A stretch of DNA of 64,000 nt from Zoogloea sp041908905 (lineage in GTDB: Bacteria; Pseudomonadota; Gammaproteobacteria; Burkholderiales; Rhodocyclaceae), in assembly GCF_041908905.1 (NCBI RefSeq), contig NZ_JAYREK010000003.1:62001-126000 (forward strand), written 5' to 3'. The notes beneath the pieces were generated by a model. That model did no database searches, was not told where the DNA came from, and worked only from the letters and a program-made list of their open reading frames with translations. Within the stretch, counting starts at the first letter, position 1. Each line of letters begins with the position of its first letter. Positions 26,114 to 35,197 of the stretch are shown piece by piece. Made by a program: the position numbers and the translations under genes.

Positions 26114-27991
26114 ATGAGTGAAGACCAGAACACCGCCCTGCTGCAGGAAACCCCGGTGGAAGCTCCCAAGCCGGCGCGTCGCCGCGCACCCCGCAAGAAG
26201 GCCGAGCCCGCGCCGGCGCCCGAGCTGATGCCGGCCGCCGAAGCGGCCGCACCCGCCGCCACCGAGGCGCCGCCGAAGCCCGCCAAGCCCAAGCGCGCGC
26301 CGCGCAAGCCGAAGGCCAAGGCGGTCGATGTGGCGCCGGAGCCCGCCGCAGCCGAGATCCCGGTGACGGCCGATCTGTTCGCCGCGCCGCCCGTTGCCGT
26401 GGCCGAGCTGGCGCCCGTCGCCGCCATCGAGCCGGAGCCGGCGTCGCCCGTACCCGACGTCTCCGTGCCGCCGGTTGCCGAGGCCGTGGTCGAGCCCGCT
26501 GTCGCGGCGGCCGACGAGGCCCCTCCGGCCGGCGCCCCCGAGGCGGAGGTCAAGGCCGAGGCCACCCGGCGCAAGCGCCGCCGTCGCCGCGGCCGCACCG
26601 AGCGCCCCGCCAGCGGCGAGACCGCCAGGGGAGACGACCCCGCCGCCGACACCCCCGTCACGCCGCCATCCGCCGAACCCGAGCCGGCGGAGGCCGTCGC
26701 CGGGCTGCCGGTGGTCGAGCCCGTGGCTGAGCCGCTTGCACTGGCGGAGGCCGCTGAAACGGCCGAAGCCCCCGTCGAGCCGGCTCCGCTGTCGCCCCTC
26801 ACGGTGGTCAGCCTCGGCCTCGACACGCCTCCGGCGCTCTCCGCCGAGGCCTTGGCCGCGCTGAAGGGCGCGCAGCGGGTGCTCGGCAGCGCCGACGCCC
26901 TCGACCGCCTCGCCGCTTTCGGGCTGGAGGTGCCCCAGACCCTGTGCGCGCCCGAGTCCGTCCACCTCGACCTGCGCCGCGTCGGCCATGCCGGCAGCGT
27001 GCTGGCGGTGGTCGGCGACGCGGTCGGCGACGGTCCGGCCGCCGAGCTGCTGGCCGAGCTGGGGCCCGGCGAGGTGCGGGTGCTGCCCGGCGTCGGCCGC
27101 GTCCAGGCGGCCTGCGCGGCGCTGGGGCTGTCGCCCGACATCGTCTCGGTGGTGGATCTGCGCCGTGCACCGCTGGCGGCCCTGCGGGGCCAGCTGCGGG
27201 CCCATCGCCTGTTCGCGGTGCCGCTGGCCGATGCCGCCGCTCCGGTGGCGGTGGCGCGGCTGCTGGTGGAGTCCGGTTTTTCCGCCGCCCGCGTGTGGGT
27301 CTGCGAGTTTGCCGGCGGGCAGGTGCAGGCCCGCGCCTGGCTGGCCACCGAACTCGCCGAGCTGCGCGAGAGCTTCGAGCCGCGGGCGGTGTTGATCCTT
27401 GCCACTGGCCCGTCGGCGGGCCTGTTTGCCGAACTGCCGGGCATCTCCGCGGACACCCTGGGTGATGCGGCCCACGCCGCGCTGCCGCTGGCGGCGCGCC
27501 TGCTGGCGCTGGCCTGGCTGCAGCCCGCGGCCTGGGAAACCGGCTGGGCGATCTCCGACGGCGAGGCCAGCCTGGCGCTCGAATGGGCGCGGGCGGTGCC
27601 GACGGCGCGGTTGCGCGCGGTGGGCGTCGACCCCAGCTTGCTGGGGGTTGCGATGGCGCGCGCCGGCGTCGGCGAGAACCTGGCGGCGATCCCCGCCGCC
27701 TCGCCGCTGCGCTGCCGCGAGTGGCCGGCGCCCGAGGCCGTCTTCGTGCGCGGCGGAGTGGGCCTGTCCGACTGGCTGGCGGCGGCCTGGGCGCGGCTGG
27801 CACCGGGCGGCCGCCTGGTGGCCACGGCCGAGGACGACCATGCCCGGGCCGAGCTCCTGGCCTTCTCGGCGGAGGTGCCGGCGGAGGCCTGGCAGGAGCT
27901 GTCCCTGTCCACCGGCGAGACGGTGGCGGGGCGCCTGCGTTTCGCACCGGCCGCGCCGGTGCGTCTCGCCCTGTGGCGCAAGCCGCGCTGA
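26114..27991 (+). CDS. Divergent CobL-like (CbiE-CbiT) protein with long Ala/Pro/Glu-rich N-terminal tail
   Basis: 625 residues. Positions 1 to about 228 are low complexity: Ala/Pro/Glu with basic runs (RRRAPRKKAEPAPAP, KRAPRKPKAK, RRKRRRRRGR). The C-terminal 400 residues resemble precorrin-6Y methyltransferase CobL: a CbiE-like half starting VVSLGLDTPPALSAEALAAL, then a CbiT-like half around ETGWAISDGEASLALEWARA and RAVGVDPSLLGVA. Both halves are degenerate. The usual GxGPGD of CbiE and the glycine-rich SAM loop of CbiT are not intact. The next two genes are cobA and cobB. So it may be a corrin-pathway enzyme that has drifted or a non-catalytic paralogue. The start is ATG at 26114. Confidence 0.7.
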   Translation: MSEDQNTALLQETPVEAPKPARRRAPRKKAEPAPAPELMPAAEAAAPAATEAPPKPAKPKRAPRKPKAKAVDVAPEPAAAEIPVTADLFAAPPVAVAELAPVAAIEPEPASPVPDVSVPPVAEAVVEPAVAAADEAPPAGAPEAEVKAEATRRKRRRRRGRTERPASGETARGDDPAADTPVTPPSAEPEPAEAVAGLPVVEPVAEPLALAEAAETAEAPVEPAPLSPLTVVSLGLDTPPALSAEALAALKGAQRVLGSADALDRLAAFGLEVPQTLCAPESVHLDLRRVGHAGSVLAVVGDAVGDGPAAELLAELGPGEVRVLPGVGRVQAACAALGLSPDIVSVVDLRRAPLAALRGQLRAHRLFAVPLADAAAPVAVARLLVESGFSAARVWVCEFAGGQVQARAWLATELAELRESFEPRAVLILATGPSAGLFAELPGISADTLGDAAHAALPLAARLLALAWLQPAAWETGWAISDGEASLALEWARAVPTARLRAVGVDPSLLGVAMARAGVGENLAAIPAASPLRCREWPAPEAVFVRGGVGLSDWLAAAWARLAPGGRLVATAEDDHARAELLAFSAEVPAEAWQELSLSTGETVAGRLRFAPAAPVRLALWRKPR

Positions 27992-28010
27992 ATTCCTGGA
28001 GAGTGTCGAC

Positions 28011-28802
28011 GTGCTTGATTCGAACTGCCCCCCCGAACGTGCTCCGGCACGGCCGGGATGGGTCTATCTGGTGGGTGCCGGCCCGGGCGATGCCGAGCTG
28101 CTGACCGTGCGGGCCCTGCGCCTGCTCGGTGCGGCCGACGTGCTGGTGTATGACAATCTGGTCAGCCAGAGCGTCCTCGCGTGTGTGCCCGACGGTGTGG
28201 AGCGCATCTACGTGGGCAAGAAGGCGTCCCAGCACGCCCTGCCCCAGGGCCAGATCAACCAGCTGCTGGTCGACCTGGCCCGCCAGGGCCGCAAGGTGGT
28301 GCGCCTGAAGGGCGGCGATCCGTACATCTTCGGGCGTGGCGGCGAAGAGGTCGAAGAACTGGTGAATGCCGGAGTGCCCTTCGAGGTGGTCCCGGGCATC
28401 ACCGCAGCGTCGGGCATCAGCGCCTACGCGGGGATTCCGCTGACCCACCGGGATTTCGCCCAGGCCTGCGTCTTCGTCACCGGCCACCTGCAGGACGGCA
28501 GCGTGGGCCTCGACTGGGACATGCTCGCCCGCCCGCGCCAGACCCTTGTTTTCTACATGGGCATCACCCAGTTGCCGGCGATCTGCGACCAGCTGGTCGC
28601 CCACGGCCTGCCGGCCAGCACGCCGGCCGCGGTGGTGCGGCGGGGCACCCAGAGCGCGCAGAAGGTGGTCACCTCCGACCTCGGCCACCTCGCCGAGGCG
28701 GTCAAGGCGGCGGGCATCGTGCCGCCGGCGCTGACCATCGTCGGCGATGTGGTCGGCCTGCAGGCGCGCCTCGCCTGGTTCCAGCCGGAGGAGGCGTCAT
28801 GA
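28011..28802 (+). CDS. cobA: Uroporphyrinogen-III C-methyltransferase (SUMT)
   Basis: Makes precorrin-2 from uroporphyrinogen III with two SAM, the entry to cobalamin and sirohaem. 263 residues from a GTG at 28011 that has GGAG nine bases upstream; longer readings run into the previous gene. Family motifs: VGAGPGDAELLTVRAL, VYDNLVSQSVL, RLKGGDPYIFGRGGEE, VVPGITAASG and YMGI. The protein is the single-domain form without CysG domains. The stop overlaps the cobB start (ATGA). Confidence 0.95.
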   Translation: MLDSNCPPERAPARPGWVYLVGAGPGDAELLTVRALRLLGAADVLVYDNLVSQSVLACVPDGVERIYVGKKASQHALPQGQINQLLVDLARQGRKVVRLKGGDPYIFGRGGEEVEELVNAGVPFEVVPGITAASGISAYAGIPLTHRDFAQACVFVTGHLQDGSVGLDWDMLARPRQTLVFYMGITQLPAICDQLVAHGLPASTPAAVVRRGTQSAQKVVTSDLGHLAEAVKAAGIVPPALTIVGDVVGLQARLAWFQPEEAS

Positions 28803-30094
28803 GCGCGCCGATGTGTCCGGCGCTGTTCGTCGCGGCGCCGGCCTCGGGTCAGGGCAAGACGACGGTCACCGCGGCGCTGGCCCGGCTGCACCGGCGCCAG
28901 GGGCGGCAGGTGCGGGTGTTCAAGTGCGGGCCGGACTTTCTCGATCCGCAGATCCACGCGGTGGCCAGCGGCGCGCCCGTTTACAACCTCGACCTGGGCA
29001 TGTGCGGCGAGGCCGATGCCGCCTGGCGCCTCCACGAGGCGGCCGGCGAGGCCGACCTGATCCTCGTCGAGGGGGTGATGGGGCTGTTCGACGGCCAGCC
29101 TTCGGGCGCCGACATCGCCCGCCGCTTCGGCATCCCGGTGATGGCGGTGATCGATGCCAAGGCCATGGCCCAGACCTTCGGCGCCATCGTGCATGGCCTC
29201 GCCACCTGGCAGCCGGATTTGCCGTTCTCGGGGGTGCTCGCCAACCACGTGGGCAGCGAGGGCCACGCCCGGCTGCTGCAGGACAGCCTGGGGCCGGGCA
29301 TCGTCTGGTACGGGGCGCTGCCGCGGGACGAGGGGGCTGCCTTGCCGGAGCGCCATCTGGGCATCCTGCAGGCGGCCGAGATCGCCGACCTCGACGCGCG
29401 TCTCGACCTGCTCGCTGACCACCTCGCCCGCACCGGCGCCGCCGATCTGCCGCCGCCGGTGGCGTTCCCGGCCGCGCCGCTGCCGCCGATCGAGCCGCGG
29501 CTGGCCGGGCGGCGGGTGGCCATCGCCCGCGACGCCGCCTTCGGCTTCATCTACCCGGCCAATCTGGATGTGCTGGAGGCGCTGGGGGCCGAGCTGGCGT
29601 TCTTCTCGCCGCTGGCCGACGAGGCGCCGCCGGATTGCGACGCCCTGTGGCTGCCGGGGGGCTATCCGGAGCTGCACGCGGCCCGGCTGGCGTCAAACCC
29701 GCACTGGCTGGCCGGCCTGCGCGCCCACGCGGCGGCGGGCAAACCGCTGCTCGCCGAATGCGGTGGCATGATGAGCCTCTTCGAGACGCTCACCGACAAG
29801 GAAGGGGTCTGCCACCCGGGCGCCGCCCTGCTGCCGGGCCATACCCACATGCAGGCTCGTCTGGCGGCGCTGGGCACCCAGGTGGTCGAGCTGCCGGAAG
29901 GCCGGTTCGCCGGGCATACCTTCCATTACTCTAAGAGCGAGACGCCCCTGCAGCCCCTGGTCCGCGCCACGTCGCTCAGCGGGCGGGCGGGCGAGGCGGT
30001 GTATCGGCACGGCGGGACGACCGCCTCCTACGTGCATTTCTATTTTCCGTCGAACCCGGCGGCGACGGCGGTGCTGTTCGGCGCCGTGGCCTGA
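28799..30094 (+). CDS. cobB: Cobyrinate a,c-diamide synthase (CobB/CbiA)
   Basis: Glutamine- and ATP-dependent amidation of the a and c carboxylates of (hydrogeno)cobyrinate. 431 residues. N-terminal P-loop-like ASGQGKTTVTAAL, GLFDG motif, and a C-terminal glutamine amidotransferase domain with the nucleophile in LLAECGGMM and the histidine in FHYSKSE. Translationally coupled to cobA. Whether it belongs to the aerobic or anaerobic branch cannot be told from this gene alone. Confidence 0.94.
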   Translation: MSAPMCPALFVAAPASGQGKTTVTAALARLHRRQGRQVRVFKCGPDFLDPQIHAVASGAPVYNLDLGMCGEADAAWRLHEAAGEADLILVEGVMGLFDGQPSGADIARRFGIPVMAVIDAKAMAQTFGAIVHGLATWQPDLPFSGVLANHVGSEGHARLLQDSLGPGIVWYGALPRDEGAALPERHLGILQAAEIADLDARLDLLADHLARTGAADLPPPVAFPAAPLPPIEPRLAGRRVAIARDAAFGFIYPANLDVLEALGAELAFFSPLADEAPPDCDALWLPGGYPELHAARLASNPHWLAGLRAHAAAGKPLLAECGGMMSLFETLTDKEGVCHPGAALLPGHTHMQARLAALGTQVVELPEGRFAGHTFHYSKSETPLQPLVRATSLSGRAGEAVYRHGGTTASYVHFYFPSNPAATAVLFGAVA

Positions 30095-30111
30095 GCCTGG
30101 AGCGGGGCGCT

Positions 30112-30140
30112 GGCGGGCCGCGGGGCCCTGCCGGCCCGCC
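30112..30140. terminator. Hairpin between convergent cobB and hpt
   Basis: Perfect nine-base arms GGCGGGCCG (30112-30120) and CGGCCCGCC (30132-30140), two bases from the hpt stop. It lies between two convergent genes; no T-run on either side. Confidence 0.5.
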
Positions 30141-30141
30141 G

Positions 30142-30705
30142 TCAGTGCCCCTTCAGCGCGTAGATGCCCGGCGCGTTGCGCCAGTAGCCCTTGTAGTCCA
30201 TGCCGCCGCCGAACAGGAAGCGGTCGGCCACGTCGAGCCCGGTGAAGTCGGCGCGCATGCCGGGGTAGGCCTTGCGCTCGTGCACCTTGTGCACCAGCAC
30301 CGCCGAGACGACCTCCCGGGCGCCTTCGCCCTTCAGGTAGTCGATGATCGCGGCGAGGGTGTGGCCTTCGTCGAGGATGTCGTCGAGCACCAGCACGGTG
30401 CGCCCGCGCAGGTCTTGCGTGGGGCGCACGCGCCAGTCGAGGAGGGTGCCCTCCAGGGCGTGGCCGTAGCGCGTGGCGTGGAGATAGGCCAGCTCGAGGG
30501 GGAAGGGCAGGCGCGGCAGCAGCCGTCCGGCCAGCACCAGGCCGCCGTTCATGACCGCGTAGATCAGCGGGTTCCGGTCGTGCAGCCGCGCGGTGATGTC
30601 GGAGGCGAGGCGGTCGAGGGCCTGATCGACGGCTTCGGCGCTGCACAGGCAGTCGGCCTCGTCGCGGACCCGGCGGATTTCGTCGAGATCGACGGTCATG
30701 GGCAT
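30142..30705 (-). CDS. hpt: Hypoxanthine-guanine phosphoribosyltransferase
   Basis: Purine salvage: hypoxanthine or guanine plus PRPP to IMP or GMP. 187 residues. The PRPP-binding motif VLVLDDILDEGHTL is intact, and the N-terminal MNGGLVLAGRLLPRL is typical. The start is ATG at 30705 or the ATG two codons later (30699); neither has a strong ribosome site. It is 20 bases downstream of yqjK, so it may be the last gene of the yqjD-yqjE-yqjK operon. Confidence 0.92.
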   Translation of the reverse strand: MPMTVDLDEIRRVRDEADCLCSAEAVDQALDRLASDITARLHDRNPLIYAVMNGGLVLAGRLLPRLPFPLELAYLHATRYGHALEGTLLDWRVRPTQDLRGRTVLVLDDILDEGHTLAAIIDYLKGEGAREVVSAVLVHKVHERKAYPGMRADFTGLDVADRFLFGGGMDYKGYWRNAPGIYALKGH

Positions 30706-30725
30706 CGGCTTGGGATTCGGGAGGT

Positions 30726-31010
30726 TCAGGAAACCAGTTTCTGGACGCGCCGGAACATCTGCCAGCCCAGCCAGCCGCGGCGGGCCCAGCGCAGGGCCGC
30801 CCGCGGGCGCACCACCAGCATGAAGACGGCGACGCCGGACAGGATCGGGGCGTTGTTCCGCGCCCAGCGCACGCCGTCGGCGAGGCGGTCGATGCCCTGG
30901 AACACCGGCGAGAGGCCCCGTGCGTGATGGACGATGGCCTCCCGCTGTTCGGCGCTGCGGCGTTGCAGGCTCTGCTTGCGCAGGGCGAGCTGGACGAGTT
31001 CGGGGCTCAT
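30726..31010 (-). CDS. YqjK-like protein
   Basis: 94 residues. A basic helical N-terminus (LVQLALRKQSLQRRSAEQRE) precedes a hydrophobic helix (APILSGVAVFMLVV) and an Arg/Trp-rich end. It matches the third gene of the widespread yqjD-yqjE-yqjK set by size, order and composition. Overlaps the preceding gene by four bases (ATGA). Function unknown; probably inner-membrane associated. Confidence 0.75.
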   Translation of the reverse strand: MSPELVQLALRKQSLQRRSAEQREAIVHHARGLSPVFQGIDRLADGVRWARNNAPILSGVAVFMLVVRPRAALRWARRGWLGWQMFRRVQKLVS

Positions 31011-31390
31011 TCCTTGGGACGCAGGGTTTCGCGGTCCTGGGCGATCTCGGCCAGGCTGGCGGCGAACAGCCGCGACCCGGCGCGCAGGCGGGTCGCCGCG
31101 CGGGTACCGGCCCAGATGCCGGCGGCCAGCAACACGGTGGTGGCCAGGCCCAGGGCGAGCAGCCGGTGGCTGTCCCAGAACAGCACGGTGAGGAAGACCA
31201 GCAGGAACACCATGCCGAAGCCGATGAAGAGCGCGGCCAGGACGGTGTCGAAGAGGAAGCCGCCGGCGCGCAGCTTTTCCTCCTTGAGCTCCACGGCAAA
31301 CAGCTCGAGCCGCGTCTGGAGCGTGGCGAGGCCGGAATCGGCGAGCCCCCGCAGGGACTCGCCGAGGCGCGTGGGCGCGGGATCGCTCAT
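31007..31390 (-). CDS. YqjE-like membrane protein (phage holin-like superfamily)
   Basis: 127 residues. An amphipathic N-terminus (LRGLADSGLATLQTRLELFA) precedes two transmembrane helices at about 50-72 and 76-95. The YqjE / holin-3-type family is chromosomal housekeeping in proteobacteria and not evidence of a prophage. Located between yqjD- and yqjK-like genes. Confidence 0.82.
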   Translation of the reverse strand: MSDPAPTRLGESLRGLADSGLATLQTRLELFAVELKEEKLRAGGFLFDTVLAALFIGFGMVFLLVFLTVLFWDSHRLLALGLATTVLLAAGIWAGTRAATRLRAGSRLFAASLAEIAQDRETLRPKE

Positions 31391-31397
31391 GCGGCGT

Positions 31398-31706
31398 TCA
31401 GCGGCGGTTGACCAGCAGGCCCAGCAGGAAGCCGACGCCGGCGGCGATGCCGACGGACTTCCAGGGGTTGTCGTGGACGTAGTCGTCGGTGGCGCGGGCG
31501 GCGGCCTTGGTCTTCTCGACGACGGCGGCTTCGAGGTCCTGCAGCTTGTACTTGGCGGCGGTGAGCTTGTCGTTCAGGCGCACGCGCACGTCGGCCACCT
31601 TGTCGCCGGCCTGCCCGGCGGTGAGCTTCAGGAGCTCCTCGGTGTCGGCAACGACGGCCTTGAAGTCGGAAACGAGCTTGTCCTTCGTAACTTGGGTGTC
31701 GTTCAT
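31398..31706 (-). CDS. DUF883 / ElaB-YqjD family membrane protein
   Basis: 102 residues. A long charged amphipathic helix is followed by the family signature YVHDNPWKSVGIAAGVGFLLGLL and a terminal RR. E. coli homologues are tail-anchored inner-membrane proteins that bind stationary-phase ribosomes. ATG at 31706 with GGAG upstream. First gene of the yqjD-yqjE-yqjK(-hpt) operon. The 236 bases upstream must contain its promoter. Confidence 0.88.
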   Translation of the reverse strand: MNDTQVTKDKLVSDFKAVVADTEELLKLTAGQAGDKVADVRVRLNDKLTAAKYKLQDLEAAVVEKTKAAARATDDYVHDNPWKSVGIAAGVGFLLGLLVNRR

Positions 31707-31942
31707 GGTTTTCTCCAGGGTGATGACCAGGTAATGGGGATGCGGATGCCGGGCGGGACGCGACGAGTCGCCACGTGTTCTGATGCCAAGGCTAATCCCA
31801 ATCGTTTCCGAAGGCAATTCATGCCGGATGACGCGGGGCGCGGACCCGGCTGCCGGGCGGGCAGGGGACACCGGCGTGGTGCTTTCAAATCCGCGCCTGC
31901 CCGACTATCATGGGAACCCAATATGGGTTTTCGAGTGTGTTG

Positions 31943-32731
31943 TCAGGGCTGCCAGGGATGATCGTAATCCACCGTGAGGGGCGCATGGTCGCTGAAGCGC
32001 TGGTCTTTGTAGACCGCGCTGCGCGTGGCGCGGGTGCCCAGTTCGGGGGTGGCGATCTGGTAGTCGAGGCGCCAGCCGACGTTCTTGGCCCAGGCCTGGC
32101 CGCGGTTCGACCACCAAGTGTAGCAGGCGTCGGTGGCATCGGGATGGAGCCGGCGGTAGGTGTCGATCCAGCCTTGTTCGTCGAAGAGGCGGGACATCCA
32201 CTGGCGCTCTTCCGGAAGGAAGCCGGAGTTCTTCTGGTTGGATTTCCAGTTCTTGAGGTCGAGTTCCCGGTGGGCGATGTTCCAGTCGCCGCACACGATC
32301 ACGTGGCGGCCGCTGGCGCGAAGTGCGGCCATGCGGGGCAGGAAGAGGTCCATGAAGCGGAACTTGGCGGCCTGGCGTTCCTCTGAGCTGGAGCCGGAAG
32401 GGAGGTACAGGGAGACGACGGAGAGGTCGCCGAAGTCGGCCTGCAGGTAGCGGCCTTCGGCATCGAATTCCGCATTTCCGATACCTTCGACGATGGCGTC
32501 AGGCGTGTTTCGGGTATAAATTCCGACCCCGCTGTAGCCTTTTTTCTCGGCGCAATGAAAGTATCCATTGAACTCACCTGGCCTCAGCATCTCTGACGTA
32601 AGGTCCGGAAGCTGGGCCTTGAGTTCCTGAACGCAGACCACATCGGCATCCTGATTGTTGAGCCAGGACAGGAAGCCTTTCACGCTCGCGGAGCGGATTC
32701 CGTTGAGGTTGGCAGTAACGACGCGTAACAT
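31943..32731 (-). CDS. xth: Exodeoxyribonuclease III
   Basis: Metal-dependent AP endonuclease / 3'-5' exonuclease of base-excision repair. 262 residues from ATG at 32731. Motifs NLNGIRS, VQELKAQ (metal Glu), GDWNIAHRELDLKN and RLDYQIAT, and the C-terminal SDHAPLTVDY catalytic His are all present. Longer upstream readings lie antisense in pyrE and were rejected. Only 33 bases separate it from divergent pyrE, so the two promoters must overlap. Confidence 0.95.
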   Translation of the reverse strand: MLRVVTANLNGIRSASVKGFLSWLNNQDADVVCVQELKAQLPDLTSEMLRPGEFNGYFHCAEKKGYSGVGIYTRNTPDAIVEGIGNAEFDAEGRYLQADFGDLSVVSLYLPSGSSSEERQAAKFRFMDLFLPRMAALRASGRHVIVCGDWNIAHRELDLKNWKSNQKNSGFLPEERQWMSRLFDEQGWIDTYRRLHPDATDACYTWWSNRGQAWAKNVGWRLDYQIATPELGTRATRSAVYKDQRFSDHAPLTVDYDHPWQP

Positions 32732-32764
32732 TTTGTTTAACCTGGTCCGGATTTTGGAATTAAC

Positions 32765-33412
32765 GTGAATTTTAGCCGTGATTTTATCGAGCTCGCCTGC
32801 GACAAGGGCGTGCTCCGGTTCGGGGAGTTCGTCACCAAGGCTGGGCGACTGTCTCCTTATTTCTTCAATGCGGGCCTGTTCAACGACGGCGCGTCCTTCG
32901 GCCGCCTGTGCGATTTTTACGCGCGCACCCTGCTCGCCGCCGACCTGCCCTGCGACATGCTGTTCGGGCCGGCCTACAAGGGCATCCCGCTGGTCGCCGG
33001 CACGGCGATGCGGCTGGCCGAGCACGGCCACAACCTGCCGTTCTGCTTCAATCGCAAGGAAGCCAAGGATCACGGCGAGGGCGGCACCCTGGTGGGCGCG
33101 CCGCTGGCTGGCCGGGTGGCGATCCTCGACGACGTGATCTCCGCCGGCACCTCCGTGCGTGAATCCGTCGAGATCATCCGCGCCCATGGCGCCACGCCGT
33201 CGGCGGTGGTGATCGCCCTCGATCGCATGGAGCGCGGCACGGGCAGCCTGTCGGCGGTCCAGGAGGTCGGGCAGACCTACGGCATTCCGGTGCTCGCGGT
33301 GGCCACGCTCAAGGATCTCATCGCTTATCTCCACGACAGTCCGGCCCTCGCGGCCAACCTGGACGCCGTCCAGCGTTACCGCGAAACCTACGGCGTGTCC
33401 GCGGACGCCTGA
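32765..33412 (+). CDS. pyrE: Orotate phosphoribosyltransferase
   Basis: Fifth step of pyrimidine synthesis: orotate plus PRPP to OMP. 215 residues, GTG start at 32765 (no ATG upstream in frame). Motifs: FGEFVTKAGRLSPYF, LFGPAYKGIPL, FNRKEAKDHGEGG and the PRPP loop VAILDDVISAGTSV. A weak start codon and short leader suggest modest translation. Confidence 0.96.
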   Translation: MNFSRDFIELACDKGVLRFGEFVTKAGRLSPYFFNAGLFNDGASFGRLCDFYARTLLAADLPCDMLFGPAYKGIPLVAGTAMRLAEHGHNLPFCFNRKEAKDHGEGGTLVGAPLAGRVAILDDVISAGTSVRESVEIIRAHGATPSAVVIALDRMERGTGSLSAVQEVGQTYGIPVLAVATLKDLIAYLHDSPALAANLDAVQRYRETYGVSADA

Positions 33413-33416
33413 TCCG

Positions 33417-34049
33417 ATGCGGCGAGGTGTCCTGCTCTGCGCGCTCTGGATGGTTCTCCCGGCGGGCGCCCAGACGCCCCCCAAGGGTACCGTCTTCTGC
33501 TGCACCGACAACGGCCACCAGGTCTGCGGCGACGTGCTGCCGCTCCAGTGCTACGGCAAGGGCTACCGTGAGGTCAGTCCGCAGGGCACGGTGCGGCGTC
33601 TCGTCGAGGCGCCGCTGACGCCCGAACAGCTGGCCCGCCGCGAGGCCGAGGAGCGCGCGCGCCGGGCCGAGATCGCCAGCCGGCGCGCCGAGCTGCGCCG
33701 CAACCAGTCCCTGCTCGAGACCTACTCCAGCGTCGCCGACATCGAGACCCGGCGCGACCGGGCGATCGAGGCGGTGGCGACCGAGCTCAAGCAGGCGGAG
33801 GCCCGCCGCGCGCTGATGCTCAAGAAGCGCGAAGGCCTCAACCGCGAGGCGGAGTTCTACCAGAAGCGCCAGATGCCCCCGGCGCTGGCGGCCGCCCTGC
33901 GCGAATCCGACAGCGAGCTCAACGCCCAGGGCCTGCTGGTCGAAGCCAAGCGCCGCGACATCGAGGCGATCCGCAGCCGCTACGAGCAGGATCGCACCCG
34001 CTACATCATGCTCACCGACCCGCGTCCGGCGGCCGGGGCGCCCCACTGA
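33417..34049 (+). CDS. Exported coiled-coil protein, function unknown
   Basis: 210 residues, four bases after pyrE. Signal peptide MRRGVLLCALWMVLPAGAQ. A short cysteine-containing segment (VFCCTDNGHQVCGDVLPLQCYG) resembles the start of DUF4124-type proteins. A long charged coiled coil (about 65-195, many Arg/Glu/Ala heptads) follows. Likely periplasmic. I do not recognise a defined family. Confidence 0.75.
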   Translation: MRRGVLLCALWMVLPAGAQTPPKGTVFCCTDNGHQVCGDVLPLQCYGKGYREVSPQGTVRRLVEAPLTPEQLARREAEERARRAEIASRRAELRRNQSLLETYSSVADIETRRDRAIEAVATELKQAEARRALMLKKREGLNREAEFYQKRQMPPALAAALRESDSELNAQGLLVEAKRRDIEAIRSRYEQDRTRYIMLTDPRPAAGAPH

Positions 34050-34483
34050 GCGCCGCTGCGGCCTCTTCCTCCGCTGGCTCCATCGCGTCTTTCCGTTCCC
34101 TGCGTTGCCTTTTCCGGCTCTCGTCCAGGGGGGCGCCGACCCCGCTTTCACAATTGCTCAAATTAAAAAAGGTGACGTTAGTATTTTAGGCGGGGGATTC
34201 CTATTACCCTTATGGCTTCGGGCTTTCAGGCGACAACGCCGCATATTCCAGGCCGGCTCGTGCAGCAATTTCTGACATCTGCATCGATGCCAATCGATCT
34301 GGAATGAAAACATGAGTGTCGTTTGACCCGCATGGAAGGCCACGGAGCGATAGGTTTAATGGGCGCCGATTTGGTGCGTGCTAAACTTCAGGTTGCGTAC
34401 TCACACCAGTGCCCGGCATCGGGATTGACGCATCCGGCCGTGATCGCGATTCACCTGCGGCCCGGGCACACTTTGAATAAATC
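34050..34483. other. Gene-free intergenic stretch before the MBL hydrolase
   Basis: 434 bases with markedly lower GC than its surroundings between about 34148 and 34410. A 61-codon reverse reading frame here has no ribosome site or recognisable product. A TGCTAAACT element (34378-34386) could be an extended -10 for the hydrolase gene. No RNA-gene pattern recognised. Confidence 0.35.
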
Positions 34484-35125
34484 ATGCTTCGATACAAGAT
34501 CATTCCTGTTACTCCCTTCGAACAGAACTGTTCGGTGCTGTGGTGCGACGCGACGCGCAAGGCCGCGGTCGTGGACCCGGGCGGGGATGTGGACCGGATT
34601 CTCGAGGGTGTCGCGCAGCTGGGCGTCAGCGTCGAGAAGATCCTGCTGACCCACGGGCATATCGATCACGCAGGTGGCACCGCGGCGCTGGCGCGCCAGC
34701 TGTCGGTGCCGATCGAAGGCCCGGAGCGGGAAGACAGCTTCTGGATCGAGGCCTTGCCGCAGCAGAGCAAGATGTTCGGTTTTCCGCAGTTGGAGGCCTT
34801 CACGCCCGACCGCTGGCTGGTCGATGGCGACGTGGTCGACATCGGGCAGGAGAAGCTGGATGTCCTGCATTGTCCGGGGCATACGCCCGGGCATGTGGTG
34901 TTTTTCAGTGCCGCCGCGCGCCTGGCGGTGGTAGGGGACGTGCTTTTTGCCGGTTCGATTGGCCGTACCGATTTCCCGCGTGGCAATCATGCCATGCTCG
35001 TGAATTCTATTCGTCATAAGCTCTGGCCGCTGGGGAAGGATGTTGCCTTCATTCCCGGCCATGGACCGATGTCGGATTTCGGTGAGGAACGTGAAAGCAA
35101 TCCCTACGTGGGGGACTTCGCATGA
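34484..35125 (+). CDS. MBL-fold metallo-hydrolase (glyoxalase II-like)
   Basis: 213 residues. The metal motif HxHxDH is THGHIDHAGG near residue 56. Further ligands are in CPGHTPGH, the aspartate in VVGDVLFAG and the histidine in IPGHGP. It is of the YcbL-type small glyoxalase II-like subgroup, which lacks the glutathione-binding C-terminal domain. Exact substrate unknown. ATG start; monocistronic. Confidence 0.9.
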   Translation: MLRYKIIPVTPFEQNCSVLWCDATRKAAVVDPGGDVDRILEGVAQLGVSVEKILLTHGHIDHAGGTAALARQLSVPIEGPEREDSFWIEALPQQSKMFGFPQLEAFTPDRWLVDGDVVDIGQEKLDVLHCPGHTPGHVVFFSAAARLAVVGDVLFAGSIGRTDFPRGNHAMLVNSIRHKLWPLGKDVAFIPGHGPMSDFGEERESNPYVGDFA

Positions 35126-35197
35126 CGGGCGGGAAATCCGCACTCATCGATGTCGTGAATTGGCGAGCTTAATTTCTTGAAAAAAAGGTAGGTCAGC

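Noticed and set aside
31007..31390. Phage holin suggesting a prophage remnant
   Set aside because: It is a YqjE-type chromosomal membrane protein in the usual yqjD-yqjE-yqjK order; no other phage gene is near.
34158..34343. 61-codon reverse frame in the 34.05-34.48 kb gap
   Set aside because: No ribosome site, no homology signal, within an otherwise empty A/T-rich stretch.
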